DNA of 9,002 nt, taken from contig JALWNS010000532.1 of assembly GCA_027083655.1 (NCBI GenBank), forward strand, positions 1-9,002, read 5' to 3'. This DNA is from Bacteroidales bacterium. GTDB taxonomy: Bacteria > Bacteroidota > Bacteroidia > Bacteroidales > S143-33. Positions within the stretch are counted from its first letter, which is position 1; every line of letters starts with the position of its first letter. This document shows positions 1 through 7,146 of this stretch, piece after piece. The position numbers and the translations under genes were made by a program. The notes below the pieces were generated by a model. The model was not told the DNA's origin. It did no database searches and saw only the letters and a list, made by a program, of their open reading frames with translations.

Positions 1-600
1 GAGGAATTCTCTCTTCCACAGATGAAAATGACAACATATCTGGATATTTACGCTCCTTTTTATCACAACTTTGACACAGAAATATTTTACAGGGTTATCA
101 ACGACTTCGAGTTAGATAAAAATGCAGTATTAACGAAAATGTCTTACGGTCAGAAAAAAAAGTTTCTAATAGCTTTTGGACTGGCAACGCAAACGCCTAT
201 ATTGCTTATGGACGAACCAACAAATGGACTAGATATTCCATCCAAAACACAATTCCGCCGTACAATTGCAGAAAACCTTGACGAAAACCGCATAGTAATT
301 ATCTCGACACACCAAGTAAAAGACGTCGAAGGTCTTATAGACGATGTAATAATTCTTCAAGACGGTGTTATCGTTTTCCAAGGTAATATTTATGACATCA
401 ACAAACATCTTACGGCTGAAATATTACGGGATGAACCTACTGGCAAAACAGAAGTTATCTATTACGAACCTGTGCTTGGGGGCTATCTTGCTTTAATGAA
501 AGTGGACGAAAACAGGGAACCACACCGCATTGACTTAGAATTACTGTTCAATGCAGTTATCAACAATCAAAAAGCTTTTCAACAAATTTTTAAAAAATAA
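1..600 (+). CDS. ABC transporter ATP-binding protein, 5'-partial (window edge)
   Basis: This is the C-terminal part of an ABC ATPase that would power the membrane protein encoded next to it. The frame is open from base 1, so the gene starts upstream of the window; the Met codon at 22 is probably internal, because the residues before it (EEFSLPQ) read like the Q-loop region of this family. The Walker A motif is therefore not visible. What is visible: a variant signature motif MSYGQKKK (SYGQ at 142-153, in place of LSGGQ), Walker B ILLMDEP (about 199-219), the D-loop NGLD, and the switch histidine in STHQ (His at 310-312). After the nucleotide-binding core there is a C-terminal extension of about 70 residues, as in ABC-2/YtrB-type ATPases. 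The stop lies 6 bp before the permease start, which indicates translational coupling. Family assignment is firm; the transported substrate is unknown. Confidence 0.93.
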   Translation, partial: EEFSLPQMKMTTYLDIYAPFYHNFDTEIFYRVINDFELDKNAVLTKMSYGQKKKFLIAFGLATQTPILLMDEPTNGLDIPSKTQFRRTIAENLDENRIVIISTHQVKDVEGLIDDVIILQDGVIVFQGNIYDINKHLTAEILRDEPTGKTEVIYYEPVLGGYLALMKVDENREPHRIDLELLFNAVINNQKAFQQIFKK

Positions 601-606
601 ATAACC

Positions 607-1365
607 ATGGAAAACAAAGCATTCTCACTCAAACGCCTTGGTTTGATGTTAAAATACAACATAACCTATTATGGACGCTCATATCTTACCTATTTTGGCG
701 CAGTTTTAGGCTTACTGTTAACTATTTTCTTACTTTCCACCATTTCCAATAATATTAGCAATGACTTCTTTTCGTCATGGTATTCCACTATCATGGTCTT
801 GACTGCTATACTGATTCCAGGTATGAGCTTCCGGGAGCTACGTAGCAAAACGGCTACCATATCTTACCTTACTATTCCTGCATCTACATCAGAAAAATAT
901 TTTGCATCTTTTATTATTACAACTATCGGTATATTCACTGTAGTAAGTATAATCTTCATTGTATTCAATTTGTTAGCTATCCTCATTGCTAGCTTTTTCA
1001 ATTACCATCTGGGATTTTTTGCCTTCTGGAAATGGCAAGACTTCAAAGACATAGTTACGTCTTATTTCCTTTTGCATTCAATATTTTTCTTTGGTGCTAG
1101 TGCCTTCAAAAAATCTCAAATACTACAGACAATACTATGGCTAACAATAATAATGATGGCAATAACATTACTTGTGGGTGGAATAGCCCGGTTACTGATG
1201 CAGGATCTATTTGCTTCTTACAACTTTAATATCTTAGCTATGGATGACATGGGCGCTAGGTTAAAAGAAACTATTAAATTCTTTGGTAGACTAGTCTTTA
1301 CTATTAGTGTCATACTGTTATGGCTAGCTACCTACTTCAAGCTCAAAGAGAAACAAGTAGCTTAA
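607..1365 (+). CDS. ABC-2-type transporter permease-like membrane protein
   Basis: This is a 252-aa integral membrane protein, most likely the transmembrane partner of the preceding ATPase. Hydrophobic stretches suggest about six helices, near residues 27-47, 58-74, 101-131, 150-168, 173-197 and 225-245, with a short basic cytoplasmic tail (KLKEKQVA). A segment between the second and third helices (RELRSKTATISYLTIPASTSEKYFASF) resembles the region in ABC-2 permeases of Bacteroidota and Firmicutes that follows the pattern 'LP.s..EK...kf'. That similarity and the tight placement after the ATPase are the grounds for the call. There is no signal peptide and no soluble domain. The start at 607 is the first ATG after the upstream stop. 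It could be an exporter or an envelope-stress or antibiotic-response transporter; the substrate cannot be told from the sequence. Confidence 0.8.
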   Translation: MENKAFSLKRLGLMLKYNITYYGRSYLTYFGAVLGLLLTIFLLSTISNNISNDFFSSWYSTIMVLTAILIPGMSFRELRSKTATISYLTIPASTSEKYFASFIITTIGIFTVVSIIFIVFNLLAILIASFFNYHLGFFAFWKWQDFKDIVTSYFLLHSIFFFGASAFKKSQILQTILWLTIIMMAITLLVGGIARLLMQDLFASYNFNILAMDDMGARLKETIKFFGRLVFTISVILLWLATYFKLKEKQVA

Positions 1366-1382
1366 TCTAAAAAATTAGTATC

Positions 1383-1763
1383 ATGCAATTCAACGAATCC
1401 AAACCTATATACCTTCAGCTTGTCGATTACTTTCTGGATCAGATAATTAGCGGCAAATTCAAACCAGGAGACAGGGTGCCTTCTGTCAGGACACTGGCCG
1501 CCCAGGCACAAGTTACACCAAACACGGTCAACCGTGCTTACCAAATACTATACGACAAAGGGGTTATTTTTCAAAAACGTGGCCTGGGATACTTTTTAGA
1601 CGAAAAAGCTCCAGAATTGGCCCGGCAAATAAAACGGCAACAGTTTATATCGGATATATTGCCTCTGGTCTTCAAAGAAATGCAAATGTTGAACATTTCT
1701 ATAACGGAGCTATCTAACCTTTTTAATCAATATTTACAAAACTCTAAAAAAACTGGACAATGA
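1383..1763 (+). CDS. GntR family transcriptional regulator, YtrA subfamily
   Basis: This 126-aa DNA-binding protein has a winged helix-turn-helix at residues 5-73. It starts with PIYLQLVDYFLDQIISGKFKPGD and contains the typical elements VPSVRTLA (32-39), the recognition-helix region VTPNTVNRAYQ (44-54) and the wing RGLGYFL (66-72). Only about 50 residues follow, too few for the large effector domains of FadR, HutC or MocR types. This short helical dimerisation tail defines the YtrA subfamily, whose genes usually sit beside ABC transporter genes, as here. The likely role is autoregulator of the surrounding operon, repressing it until an envelope or ligand signal appears (inference). The gene begins 17 bp after the permease stop, and its own stop overlaps the next start (ATGA at 1760-1763). 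Confidence 0.93.
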   Translation: MQFNESKPIYLQLVDYFLDQIISGKFKPGDRVPSVRTLAAQAQVTPNTVNRAYQILYDKGVIFQKRGLGYFLDEKAPELARQIKRQQFISDILPLVFKEMQMLNISITELSNLFNQYLQNSKKTGQ

Positions 1764-2458
1764 AACGCATTAAAACATCTAACCTTCTGGTTATAATAGT
1801 GATATTACTACTATTCTCTTACATGGTTGGCATAGTGATCGCCAGTTATTCTATACTGAAAAAACACAAGGATAATGAAATACAAGGCATTGATTTTCTT
1901 ACTGCTACAAATGCCATGACACTTCCGCCATTCTCTACAATTGTTGTCTCTGGTCAAAACTCCATACAGATAAGACAAGACACTAGCTATAAAATGGGCT
2001 CGTCTTCCCATTCTGTTAGCTATAAGATAAAAAACGACACACTATGGATAAATTGTGATGCTACCATAGGTGTACCAGAGCTCAAGTCAATATTAGCTAA
2101 AGACAGGTCAGTAGTCTATGCCATGATAAACACTTCTTGCCTGCATATACAGTCCGGCGACAAAGCAACTATTGTAATTAAGGACTCAAAAATCGATAAT
2201 CTCCTGGTAAAAAGCTATGATAACTCTAAAATAGTAGTTAGCAATACACCTATCCACAAAGTAAACCTTCAACTTATGGAACACTCAAAAGCCAAATTAC
2301 TAACTACTATTGACACCCTCACTGGTTATACAGAATCCAGATCTTCTCTGACTATTTCCGAAGTCAAAGTCAAAGACATTGAAACTAATGGAAGTCTAAC
2401 AATAATGAAGCTTACCCACTCTACTTCACCATTTCAAATAGAAATTGAAAATCAATAA
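1760..2458 (+). CDS. membrane-anchored protein with DUF2807-like (putative auto-transporter adhesin head) exterior
   Basis: This 232-aa protein has one hydrophobic segment at about residues 9-32 preceded by basic residues (KRIK), so it is probably tethered in the inner membrane with the rest in the periplasm. The exterior part opens with FLTATNAMTLPPFSTIVVSGQNSIQIRQ and continues as alternating short strands with recurring patterns such as IQSGDKATIVIKDSKIDNLLVKSYDNSKIVVSN. This resembles the DUF2807/GIN beta-helix domain of Bacteroidota, where successive turns carry S/N/D-rich repeats. No catalytic motif is seen. The ATGA overlap with the GntR gene and the 4-bp gap to the barrel gene place it firmly in the operon, so it may link the inner-membrane transporter with the outer-membrane protein (inference). 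The DUF2807 link is by pattern only. Confidence 0.72.
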   Translation: MKRIKTSNLLVIIVILLLFSYMVGIVIASYSILKKHKDNEIQGIDFLTATNAMTLPPFSTIVVSGQNSIQIRQDTSYKMGSSSHSVSYKIKNDTLWINCDATIGVPELKSILAKDRSVVYAMINTSCLHIQSGDKATIVIKDSKIDNLLVKSYDNSKIVVSNTPIHKVNLQLMEHSKAKLLTTIDTLTGYTESRSSLTISEVKVKDIETNGSLTIMKLTHSTSPFQIEIENQ

Positions 2459-2462
2459 AACA

Positions 2463-4898
2463 ATGAAAAAAATAATTCTTGCAATCCTTCTTATTTTGCC
2501 ATTCCTTTCTAATGCCCAGCCAGGACTAAAGCCAGGCACAGGCATTATTGTAGGGGTTGTTATTGACAACCAGGACAAGCCTCTTCCTTATGCCACTGTA
2601 TTGCTGTACAACGATAAAGATTCTCTAGTAAATGGCTATCTGACTGACACAACAGGGTTATTTGTATTACGTGATATTCCTTTCGGATCTTACTCTGTGG
2701 AGGTTAAATTCGTTGGTTTTAAGGCGAAAAAAATTACAGGCATACAGATTACAAAAAAGCAACGCATTGTACAGGTCGGCAAGATAAAAATAGAACCTGA
2801 CGTAACACAGCTGGAAGGTGTCACTGTCACAGGCACAGCCACAGGTAATGTGGTTTACAAGATTGACAAAAAAGTCATTTACCCTAGCAAAGACATCCAG
2901 AGCACAGGCGGATCTGCCGTTGATGTGCTCCGCTCTGCCCCATCAGTACAGGTGGACTACGAGGGCAATGTCTCTCTTCGCGGTAGCCAGAGCTTCAAAG
3001 TCCTCATTAATGGCAAACCAACTGCCCTGGAAGGTAACGAAGCACTCAAACAAATACCTGCCTCAAGCATTGAGAAAATTGAAATAATAACCAATCCTTC
3101 GGCTAAATATGACCCTGACGGCGTGGCAGGCATTATTAACATAATAACAAAGGCAAAGGCAGACCATGGCCTCAGCGGTAAATTTGAAATTGGCGCAGAC
3201 AACTACGGTAGTAAAAATGCTGATATTATCCTGCGCTACCGCAACTCTAAATACGAAATCCTTGGCCAATTCACCTATATGGACAAGAATAACATCTTTG
3301 GCTTCTCACAGGACCGCACAACCACTGATACGATTGCATTTGCCATGCACAGCCAGGGACAGATGAATAGCTTCTACGGTAACACTACAGGACGCCTGTC
3401 CCTTAACCTCTTCCCAAATGAGAATAACACACTGACACTCAACCTGCAATACGGACAGAAAAAATTCGGCTCAGCATTTGACTCCAGACTTAACACAACT
3501 TTTGGCAGCATCCTTAACCTTTACTTCCTCCAGTCTTCAATATTTGATTACTACGGTAACCTGGGACAGGCAGACCTGACCTTTGAGCATAAATTCTCCG
3601 GCAAAAAGAAACTTACTGCTTACGTCCTATACTCTACATTCGCACCCAACAAGGTCAACCAGGCCATTATGGACACAACAGATAGCCAATGGCAAGTCAT
3701 TGGCTCAAACCCATACCGACAACAAAGTATAGAAACTATCAGAGAGAAAAAAGCAAGGGCACAGGTGGACTATGAGCAGCCTATTAGTGAAAAAGGTAAA
3801 CTCGAAGCCGGTGCTGCATACCGCTACCTGGAAAACCCCGATAACTACAAATATTACATCTTTGACTATGCCACCGGGGACTGGATATTACAGAGCAATT
3901 ACTCTTCATCAATCTCTTACTTCAGAAACATCTACGCAGGCTACCTGACTGTCACAGTGCCAAACAAAATCATTGACCTAAAGCTAGGGCTTAGAGGCGA
4001 ATACACAGACCGCAGAATAATTGACCTGGACAACAACCCTTACACTTATCACAAGCTAGACCTGTTCCCTACTGTGCACATGAGCAAGTCCCTGCCACAT
4101 AACCAACAAATACAGCTTAGCTACAGCCGCCGCATTAACAGGCCATCAAACATGCATCTCAACCCTACTCCCGTGCGCATAGACAACTACACACAACAAA
4201 TAGGTAATCCAGCACTCAAACCCGAATACACCAACTCATTTGAACTGAGCTATCTGAACAAATTTGGCATGAACTCCCTAACACTGGAAGCATACATTCG
4301 TCAATCACAAGGGAAATTCAGCCAGATACAACGGCCCGATGGCCAGCTCATGACAATAACATGGGATAATATTGACCGCGAAACATTCACAGGTCTTTCT
4401 TTGAGTGGTAATTTTGTCCTGCTAAAAATACTCATGCTATCAACATCCATTGATGCTTATTACGACAGGCTCAATAGCTCGCTCGATGGACAGCCCATTG
4501 CCAAAGAAGCTTTCTCATGGCAGGGACGCACTTTCCTTATGACTATGTTACCTACAGGAACTATCTTGCAGCTGGGTGGCTTTTACATGGGGCGCGAGCT
4601 TAGCCTGCAAGGTGAACGTAAACCTTTATTCCTAACATTTGCAGGCCTGCGCCAGAACCTGCTTAAAAACAAGCTAACCATCTCCATGATGGCCCTTAGC
4701 CCATTCCAACGTCCAAAATTCACTATTATCAACAGCGATGAGCGTTTCAACTCCTTGATAGAAGTACAATTCCTCAAGCCACTGGTATCATTCACTGTGA
4801 CCTATCGCCTGCGTAATTTCAAAGAACAATTCCAGCGAAAACCACAAGACGGCGAAAAAGAACAAACAGTACCATTCATGGGACAAGGGATTTACTAA
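2463..4898 (+). CDS. TonB-dependent receptor-like outer membrane beta-barrel protein
   Basis: From the ATG at 2463 this is an 811-aa outer-membrane protein. An in-frame TTG at 2445 would add six residues, but the ATG places a clean signal peptide (MKKIILAILLILPFLSNA, cleaved before Q19) at the N-terminus, and it lies 4 bp after the previous stop, so I prefer it. Domain order: a carboxypeptidase-regulatory-like beta-sandwich at about 28-105 (GVVIDNQDKPLPYATVLLYN...TDTTGLFVLRDIPFGSYSV); a plug at about 120-230 with SAVDVLRSAPSVQVDYEGNV, LRGSQ and IEIITNPSAKYDPDGVAGIINIITK; then a large barrel with aromatic-rich strands to about residue 780 (outer membrane barrel family, OMP_b-brl type). A short charged tail ends in QGIY instead of the usual terminal aromatic strand. 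I see no clear TonB box. It closes the operon; the ligand is unknown. The gene is visibly richer in G+C than the three genes before it. Confidence 0.9.
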   Translation: MKKIILAILLILPFLSNAQPGLKPGTGIIVGVVIDNQDKPLPYATVLLYNDKDSLVNGYLTDTTGLFVLRDIPFGSYSVEVKFVGFKAKKITGIQITKKQRIVQVGKIKIEPDVTQLEGVTVTGTATGNVVYKIDKKVIYPSKDIQSTGGSAVDVLRSAPSVQVDYEGNVSLRGSQSFKVLINGKPTALEGNEALKQIPASSIEKIEIITNPSAKYDPDGVAGIINIITKAKADHGLSGKFEIGADNYGSKNADIILRYRNSKYEILGQFTYMDKNNIFGFSQDRTTTDTIAFAMHSQGQMNSFYGNTTGRLSLNLFPNENNTLTLNLQYGQKKFGSAFDSRLNTTFGSILNLYFLQSSIFDYYGNLGQADLTFEHKFSGKKKLTAYVLYSTFAPNKVNQAIMDTTDSQWQVIGSNPYRQQSIETIREKKARAQVDYEQPISEKGKLEAGAAYRYLENPDNYKYYIFDYATGDWILQSNYSSSISYFRNIYAGYLTVTVPNKIIDLKLGLRGEYTDRRIIDLDNNPYTYHKLDLFPTVHMSKSLPHNQQIQLSYSRRINRPSNMHLNPTPVRIDNYTQQIGNPALKPEYTNSFELSYLNKFGMNSLTLEAYIRQSQGKFSQIQRPDGQLMTITWDNIDRETFTGLSLSGNFVLLKILMLSTSIDAYYDRLNSSLDGQPIAKEAFSWQGRTFLMTMLPTGTILQLGGFYMGRELSLQGERKPLFLTFAGLRQNLLKNKLTISMMALSPFQRPKFTIINSDERFNSLIEVQFLKPLVSFTVTYRLRNFKEQFQRKPQDGEKEQTVPFMGQGIY

Positions 4899-4904
4899 AC
4901 GTGT

Positions 4905-4928
4905 CGGGGCTGCCTCTTGGCAGCCCCG
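4905..4928. terminator. strong hairpin, likely bidirectional terminator
   Basis: A perfect 10-bp stem, CGGGGCTGCC pairing with GGCAGCCCCG around a TCTT loop, begins 7 bases after the stop of the outer-membrane barrel gene. It sits between two convergent genes, so it could end transcription from both sides. The following + strand bases (TTATCTATATAA) are A/T-rich but not a clean U-tract; on the other strand the tail is also weak (ACACGTTTAGTAAA). The hairpin itself is certain; its function is inferred from position. Confidence 0.8.
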
Positions 4929-4955
4929 TTATCTATATAAATCTAGCAATAATCG

Positions 4956-5408
4956 TTAATTATCTGACAGGAGGGAAAGACGGTCGCGGATCCATTGCTC
5001 AGCCTGCGAACGCGTCTGGAAAATATTACGCTTCACTACTCCACCCTCCTGCTCATTTTTCTTTAAGCTCTGCACCAGCTCCTGGATATACATTTCAAAT
5101 CCAAATCTGGAGATGGGATCATCAGGTGCTACATAAGCAAAGAGAACAACACCTTGCCGGTACGTCGGTTCTACCAGTTGCTCTATAGCCCACTGGTAAA
5201 GATCCTCAGTTATGGGATAACGCACACGGAAAAAATCCATTATAACTGCCTTGACATGATTCTCCTTAAGTACATTTAAATAACGCTCGAAACCCTCTTT
5301 TATATCATCTTCGGTTATAGAATCGTTAAAATCAATTGTCCAGCTTGCTGTTAGCAACTTATCCGCTGGATTGTATGATAATTCCACAATTTCTTTCTGC
5401 TCCTCCAT
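4956..5408 (-). CDS. SpoIIAA-like (STAS/SEC14-related) small protein
   Basis: This is a 150-aa soluble protein with no signal peptide or membrane segment. The pattern fits small Bacteroidota SpoIIAA-like proteins. A short N-terminal beta part (IVELSYNPADKLLTASWT) is followed by a helix (ITEDDIKEGFERYLNVLKE), a buried strand ending in Asp (HVKAVIMDFFRVRYPITEDLYQWAIEQLVEPTYRQGVVLFAYVAPDDPIS) and a C-terminal segment NIFQTRSQAEQWIRDRL. The last part matches the 'f.t.. eAe.Wl' ending common in that family. No kinase or nucleotide-binding motif is visible, and no phosphorylatable Ser is evident at the STAS position. It begins 20 bp after the transketolase stop on the same strand and is probably co-transcribed with it. 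I assign the fold by recollected pattern; the function is unknown. Confidence 0.7.
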   Translation of the reverse strand: MEEQKEIVELSYNPADKLLTASWTIDFNDSITEDDIKEGFERYLNVLKENHVKAVIMDFFRVRYPITEDLYQWAIEQLVEPTYRQGVVLFAYVAPDDPISRFGFEMYIQELVQSLKKNEQEGGVVKRNIFQTRSQAEQWIRDRLSLLSDN

Positions 5409-5428
5409 ATTGTTAATGACTTTGCGGA

Positions 5429-6274
5429 CTAATAATCTCCAAGTGTCTCTGGCAATTGCTTGAGAGCTTCTTCTTTCTGTTCCTGTGTCGGTGGCTTACC
5501 ATGCCAACGGTGGTCATCTTCCATGAAATCTACACCTTTGCCCATCACTGTGCGCATAAGGATCATTACTGGTTTTCCCTTACCTGTGCGCTCGCGTGCT
5601 TCGTAGAGCTTACTAACAATATCTTCCATGTCATTGCCATCTGCATGCAACACATCCCAACCAAAGGCGCGCCATTTAGCCTCCAGGTCGCCCTGGTACA
5701 AAACCTCATGAACAGGACCGTCTATCTGCTTGTCATTATAATCAATAGTGGCAATGAGATTGTCCACCTTCTTGGCAGCCGCAAACATAGCAGCTTCCCA
5801 TATCTGGCCCTCCTCTATCTCACCATCACCCATAAGCACATACACTAAGTTAGGGTCACCATCCATTTTCTTAGCCAGGGCTGCTCCTACTGCAACTGAC
5901 AAGCCCTGTCCTAGCGAACCGGAAGCTACACGTACACCTGATAGTCCTTCGGCAGTGGCAGGATGACCCTGGAGACGTGAATCTATCTTACGGAATGTTG
6001 CTAGCTCTTCAAGTGGAAAATATCCTGAACGGGCTAGTACGCTATACCACACTGCCGAAATATGCCCATTAGACAGGAAAAACATATCCTGTCCCTTGCC
6101 ATCCATCGTAAAATTCTCCGGATCATGCTTGAGTACCTCAAAATAAAGAGCTACAAAATAATCTGCACAGCCTAATGCTCCACCTGGATGTCCAGAAGCA
6201 GCATCGGCTATCATCCTTACAACATCACGTCTAACCTGTGTTGCTATTTTTTTCAGTTTTTCAATATCTGCCAT
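5429..6274 (-). CDS. transketolase, N-terminal (TPP-binding) subunit
   Basis: This 281-aa protein is the N-terminal half of a split transketolase, which transfers two-carbon ketol units between sugar phosphates in the non-oxidative pentose phosphate pathway. Conserved elements in order: SGHPGG (27-32), the SNGH motif (68-71), QGHP (102-105), GSLGQGL (119-125), and the thiamine diphosphate/metal motif starting GDGEIEEGQIWEA (149-161) and ending at N180 in IDYNDKQIDG. The C-terminal part (KGKPVMILMRTVMGKGVDFMEDDHRWHGKPP) is also typical. The length matches a complete N-terminal subunit, and the end LGDY is a natural terminus, so this is not a truncation. The C-terminal subunit (pyrimidine-binding and C-terminal domains) is not in the window and must be encoded elsewhere for activity. 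A TAnnTTTG match lies 25 bp upstream of the start. Confidence 0.95.
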   Translation of the reverse strand: MADIEKLKKIATQVRRDVVRMIADAASGHPGGALGCADYFVALYFEVLKHDPENFTMDGKGQDMFFLSNGHISAVWYSVLARSGYFPLEELATFRKIDSRLQGHPATAEGLSGVRVASGSLGQGLSVAVGAALAKKMDGDPNLVYVLMGDGEIEEGQIWEAAMFAAAKKVDNLIATIDYNDKQIDGPVHEVLYQGDLEAKWRAFGWDVLHADGNDMEDIVSKLYEARERTGKGKPVMILMRTVMGKGVDFMEDDHRWHGKPPTQEQKEEALKQLPETLGDY

Positions 6275-6279
6275 TTTCC

Positions 6280-6287
6280 TAAATTTG
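6280..6287 (+). promoter_or_regulatory. candidate -7 box (TAAATTTG) for the divergent + strand gene
   Basis: The sequence fits the Bacteroidota sigma consensus TAnnTTTG and lies 49 bp before the start of the + strand gene at 6337. No TTG is found at the expected -33 distance, so this is a weak call based on one element. Confidence 0.3.
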
Positions 6288-6299
6288 AATAGATGATTA

Positions 6300-6307
6300 C
6301 AAAGATA
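6300..6307 (-). promoter_or_regulatory. candidate -7 box (TATCTTTG) for the transketolase operon
   Basis: Read on the - strand, TATCTTTG matches the Bacteroidota -7 consensus TAnnTTTG and lies 25 bp before the transketolase start codon, a plausible leader length. A TTG occurs upstream but only 10 bp away, too close for a normal -33 element. The intergenic region is otherwise A/T-rich with no visible operator. Confidence 0.42.
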
Positions 6308-6336
6308 AAACCTTTAACAATTTTGCGAAATTTTTT

Positions 6337-7146
6337 ATGATAAACATTAGCTACATACCTGAAGCAGAGAACATTAAACTTAAACTATCCAGATGGCTCT
6401 ATACCAGGCCTGAAGCAATTCATCTTGTCTATAGCAAAGCAGATGCATTATTAACCCTCATCTCTTATATTACCCAAAAACACCAAATCAATAGAATAAT
6501 ATCCCTCCGGGGCCTTGAACAATACACTGATAAATTCCAAAGATTCTTTACTAACTCTCAATTTTTAACTTTTGATATTGGGCATAACCTCGAGGAGATA
6601 AGTAATAACCTGCTATCCGGAGACCTTTTTATTGCCGCAAATCCTATGCCTTACACCGGTTGCCTCTTACCTGTTAAACGCATACACAACTTATGCTTGC
6701 GTAAAAGCTGCTTCGTCATCTTTGACCTGAGCCTCTCATTCTACTGGTTAGGCTATGACCTGGGCAAAACCGGTCTACAGTATGTCACATTCTCGTTAAA
6801 TCCACTCGCACCAGACTCCTCTCCTGTAGCAATCATAGCTCCGGGCTTAAACACTAATTATATTCTTGGAGAGGTTAAAGACTGGCCATATAACATTGAC
6901 CTGTCAGACAGGACAAAAAGCCAGATGCAGGAAACTCTTGCAGACCTCGGCCAGAGCCTAGACAAATTGCTCTTACCCAGGGGCTTTACTCCACTCTGTG
7001 ACAGACAAATTCCAACACACAGGACTTTTATCATACCCGGGGAAATAAACACCGGACAATTATCTGCTATCCTCCAATTCGCACAAATAAACCATCACAT
7101 TGACAATAAAAAAAGCACACTTACAGTCGCTCTCACCCGACTTTGA
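6337..7146 (+). CDS. aminotransferase-like (PLP fold-type I) protein, 3' end truncated by IS insertion
   Basis: The 269-aa product resembles a small class I/II aminotransferase of the HisC/CobD type. Residues 13-45 fit the N-terminal helix and the 'V.VTNGAtEAL' segment (here AIHLVYSKADALLTLISYI). DLFIAANPMPYTGCLLP (96-112) corresponds to the 'ANPNNPTG.LLP' loop. FVIFDLSLSF (126-135) corresponds to the 'vvDEAY.dF' strand with its Asp (D130). YVTFSLNPLAP (149-159) lies where 'SLSKafgl' carries the PLP lysine, but here the position is not Lys. The end STLTVALTR resembles the 'iRvavrT.eEn' strand near the C-terminus. The IS begins at 7136, inside codon 267, so the last residues and the TGA stop derive from the IS repeat, and perhaps 15-25 native residues are lost. 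It could be a pseudoenzyme, a decayed gene or an unrelated protein; the homology is by eye. Confidence 0.6.
   Translation: MINISYIPEAENIKLKLSRWLYTRPEAIHLVYSKADALLTLISYITQKHQINRIISLRGLEQYTDKFQRFFTNSQFLTFDIGHNLEEISNNLLSGDLFIAANPMPYTGCLLPVKRIHNLCLRKSCFVIFDLSLSFYWLGYDLGKTGLQYVTFSLNPLAPDSSPVAIIAPGLNTNYILGEVKDWPYNIDLSDRTKSQMQETLADLGQSLDKLLLPRGFTPLCDRQIPTHRTFIIPGEINTGQLSAILQFAQINHHIDNKKSTLTVALTRL

Noticed and set aside
1369..1380. Small inverted repeat CTAA-AAAA-TTAG before the GntR gene, as a possible operator
   Set aside because: A 4-bp A/T stem is expected by chance in such sequence, and no second copy was found upstream.
1362..1544. - strand open frame over the start of the GntR gene
   Set aside because: It lies antisense to a well-supported gene, has no recognisable domain and reads as a shadow.
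2445..2462. TTG start for the outer-membrane barrel protein
   Set aside because: It overlaps the previous gene, and the ATG at 2463 gives a cleaner signal peptide.
2957..3366. Overlapping open frames on both strands inside the barrel gene
   Set aside because: The barrel frame has strong domain support; these frames have none.
5456..5966. + strand open frames antisense to the transketolase
   Set aside because: They lie opposite a highly conserved enzyme and show no protein family pattern.
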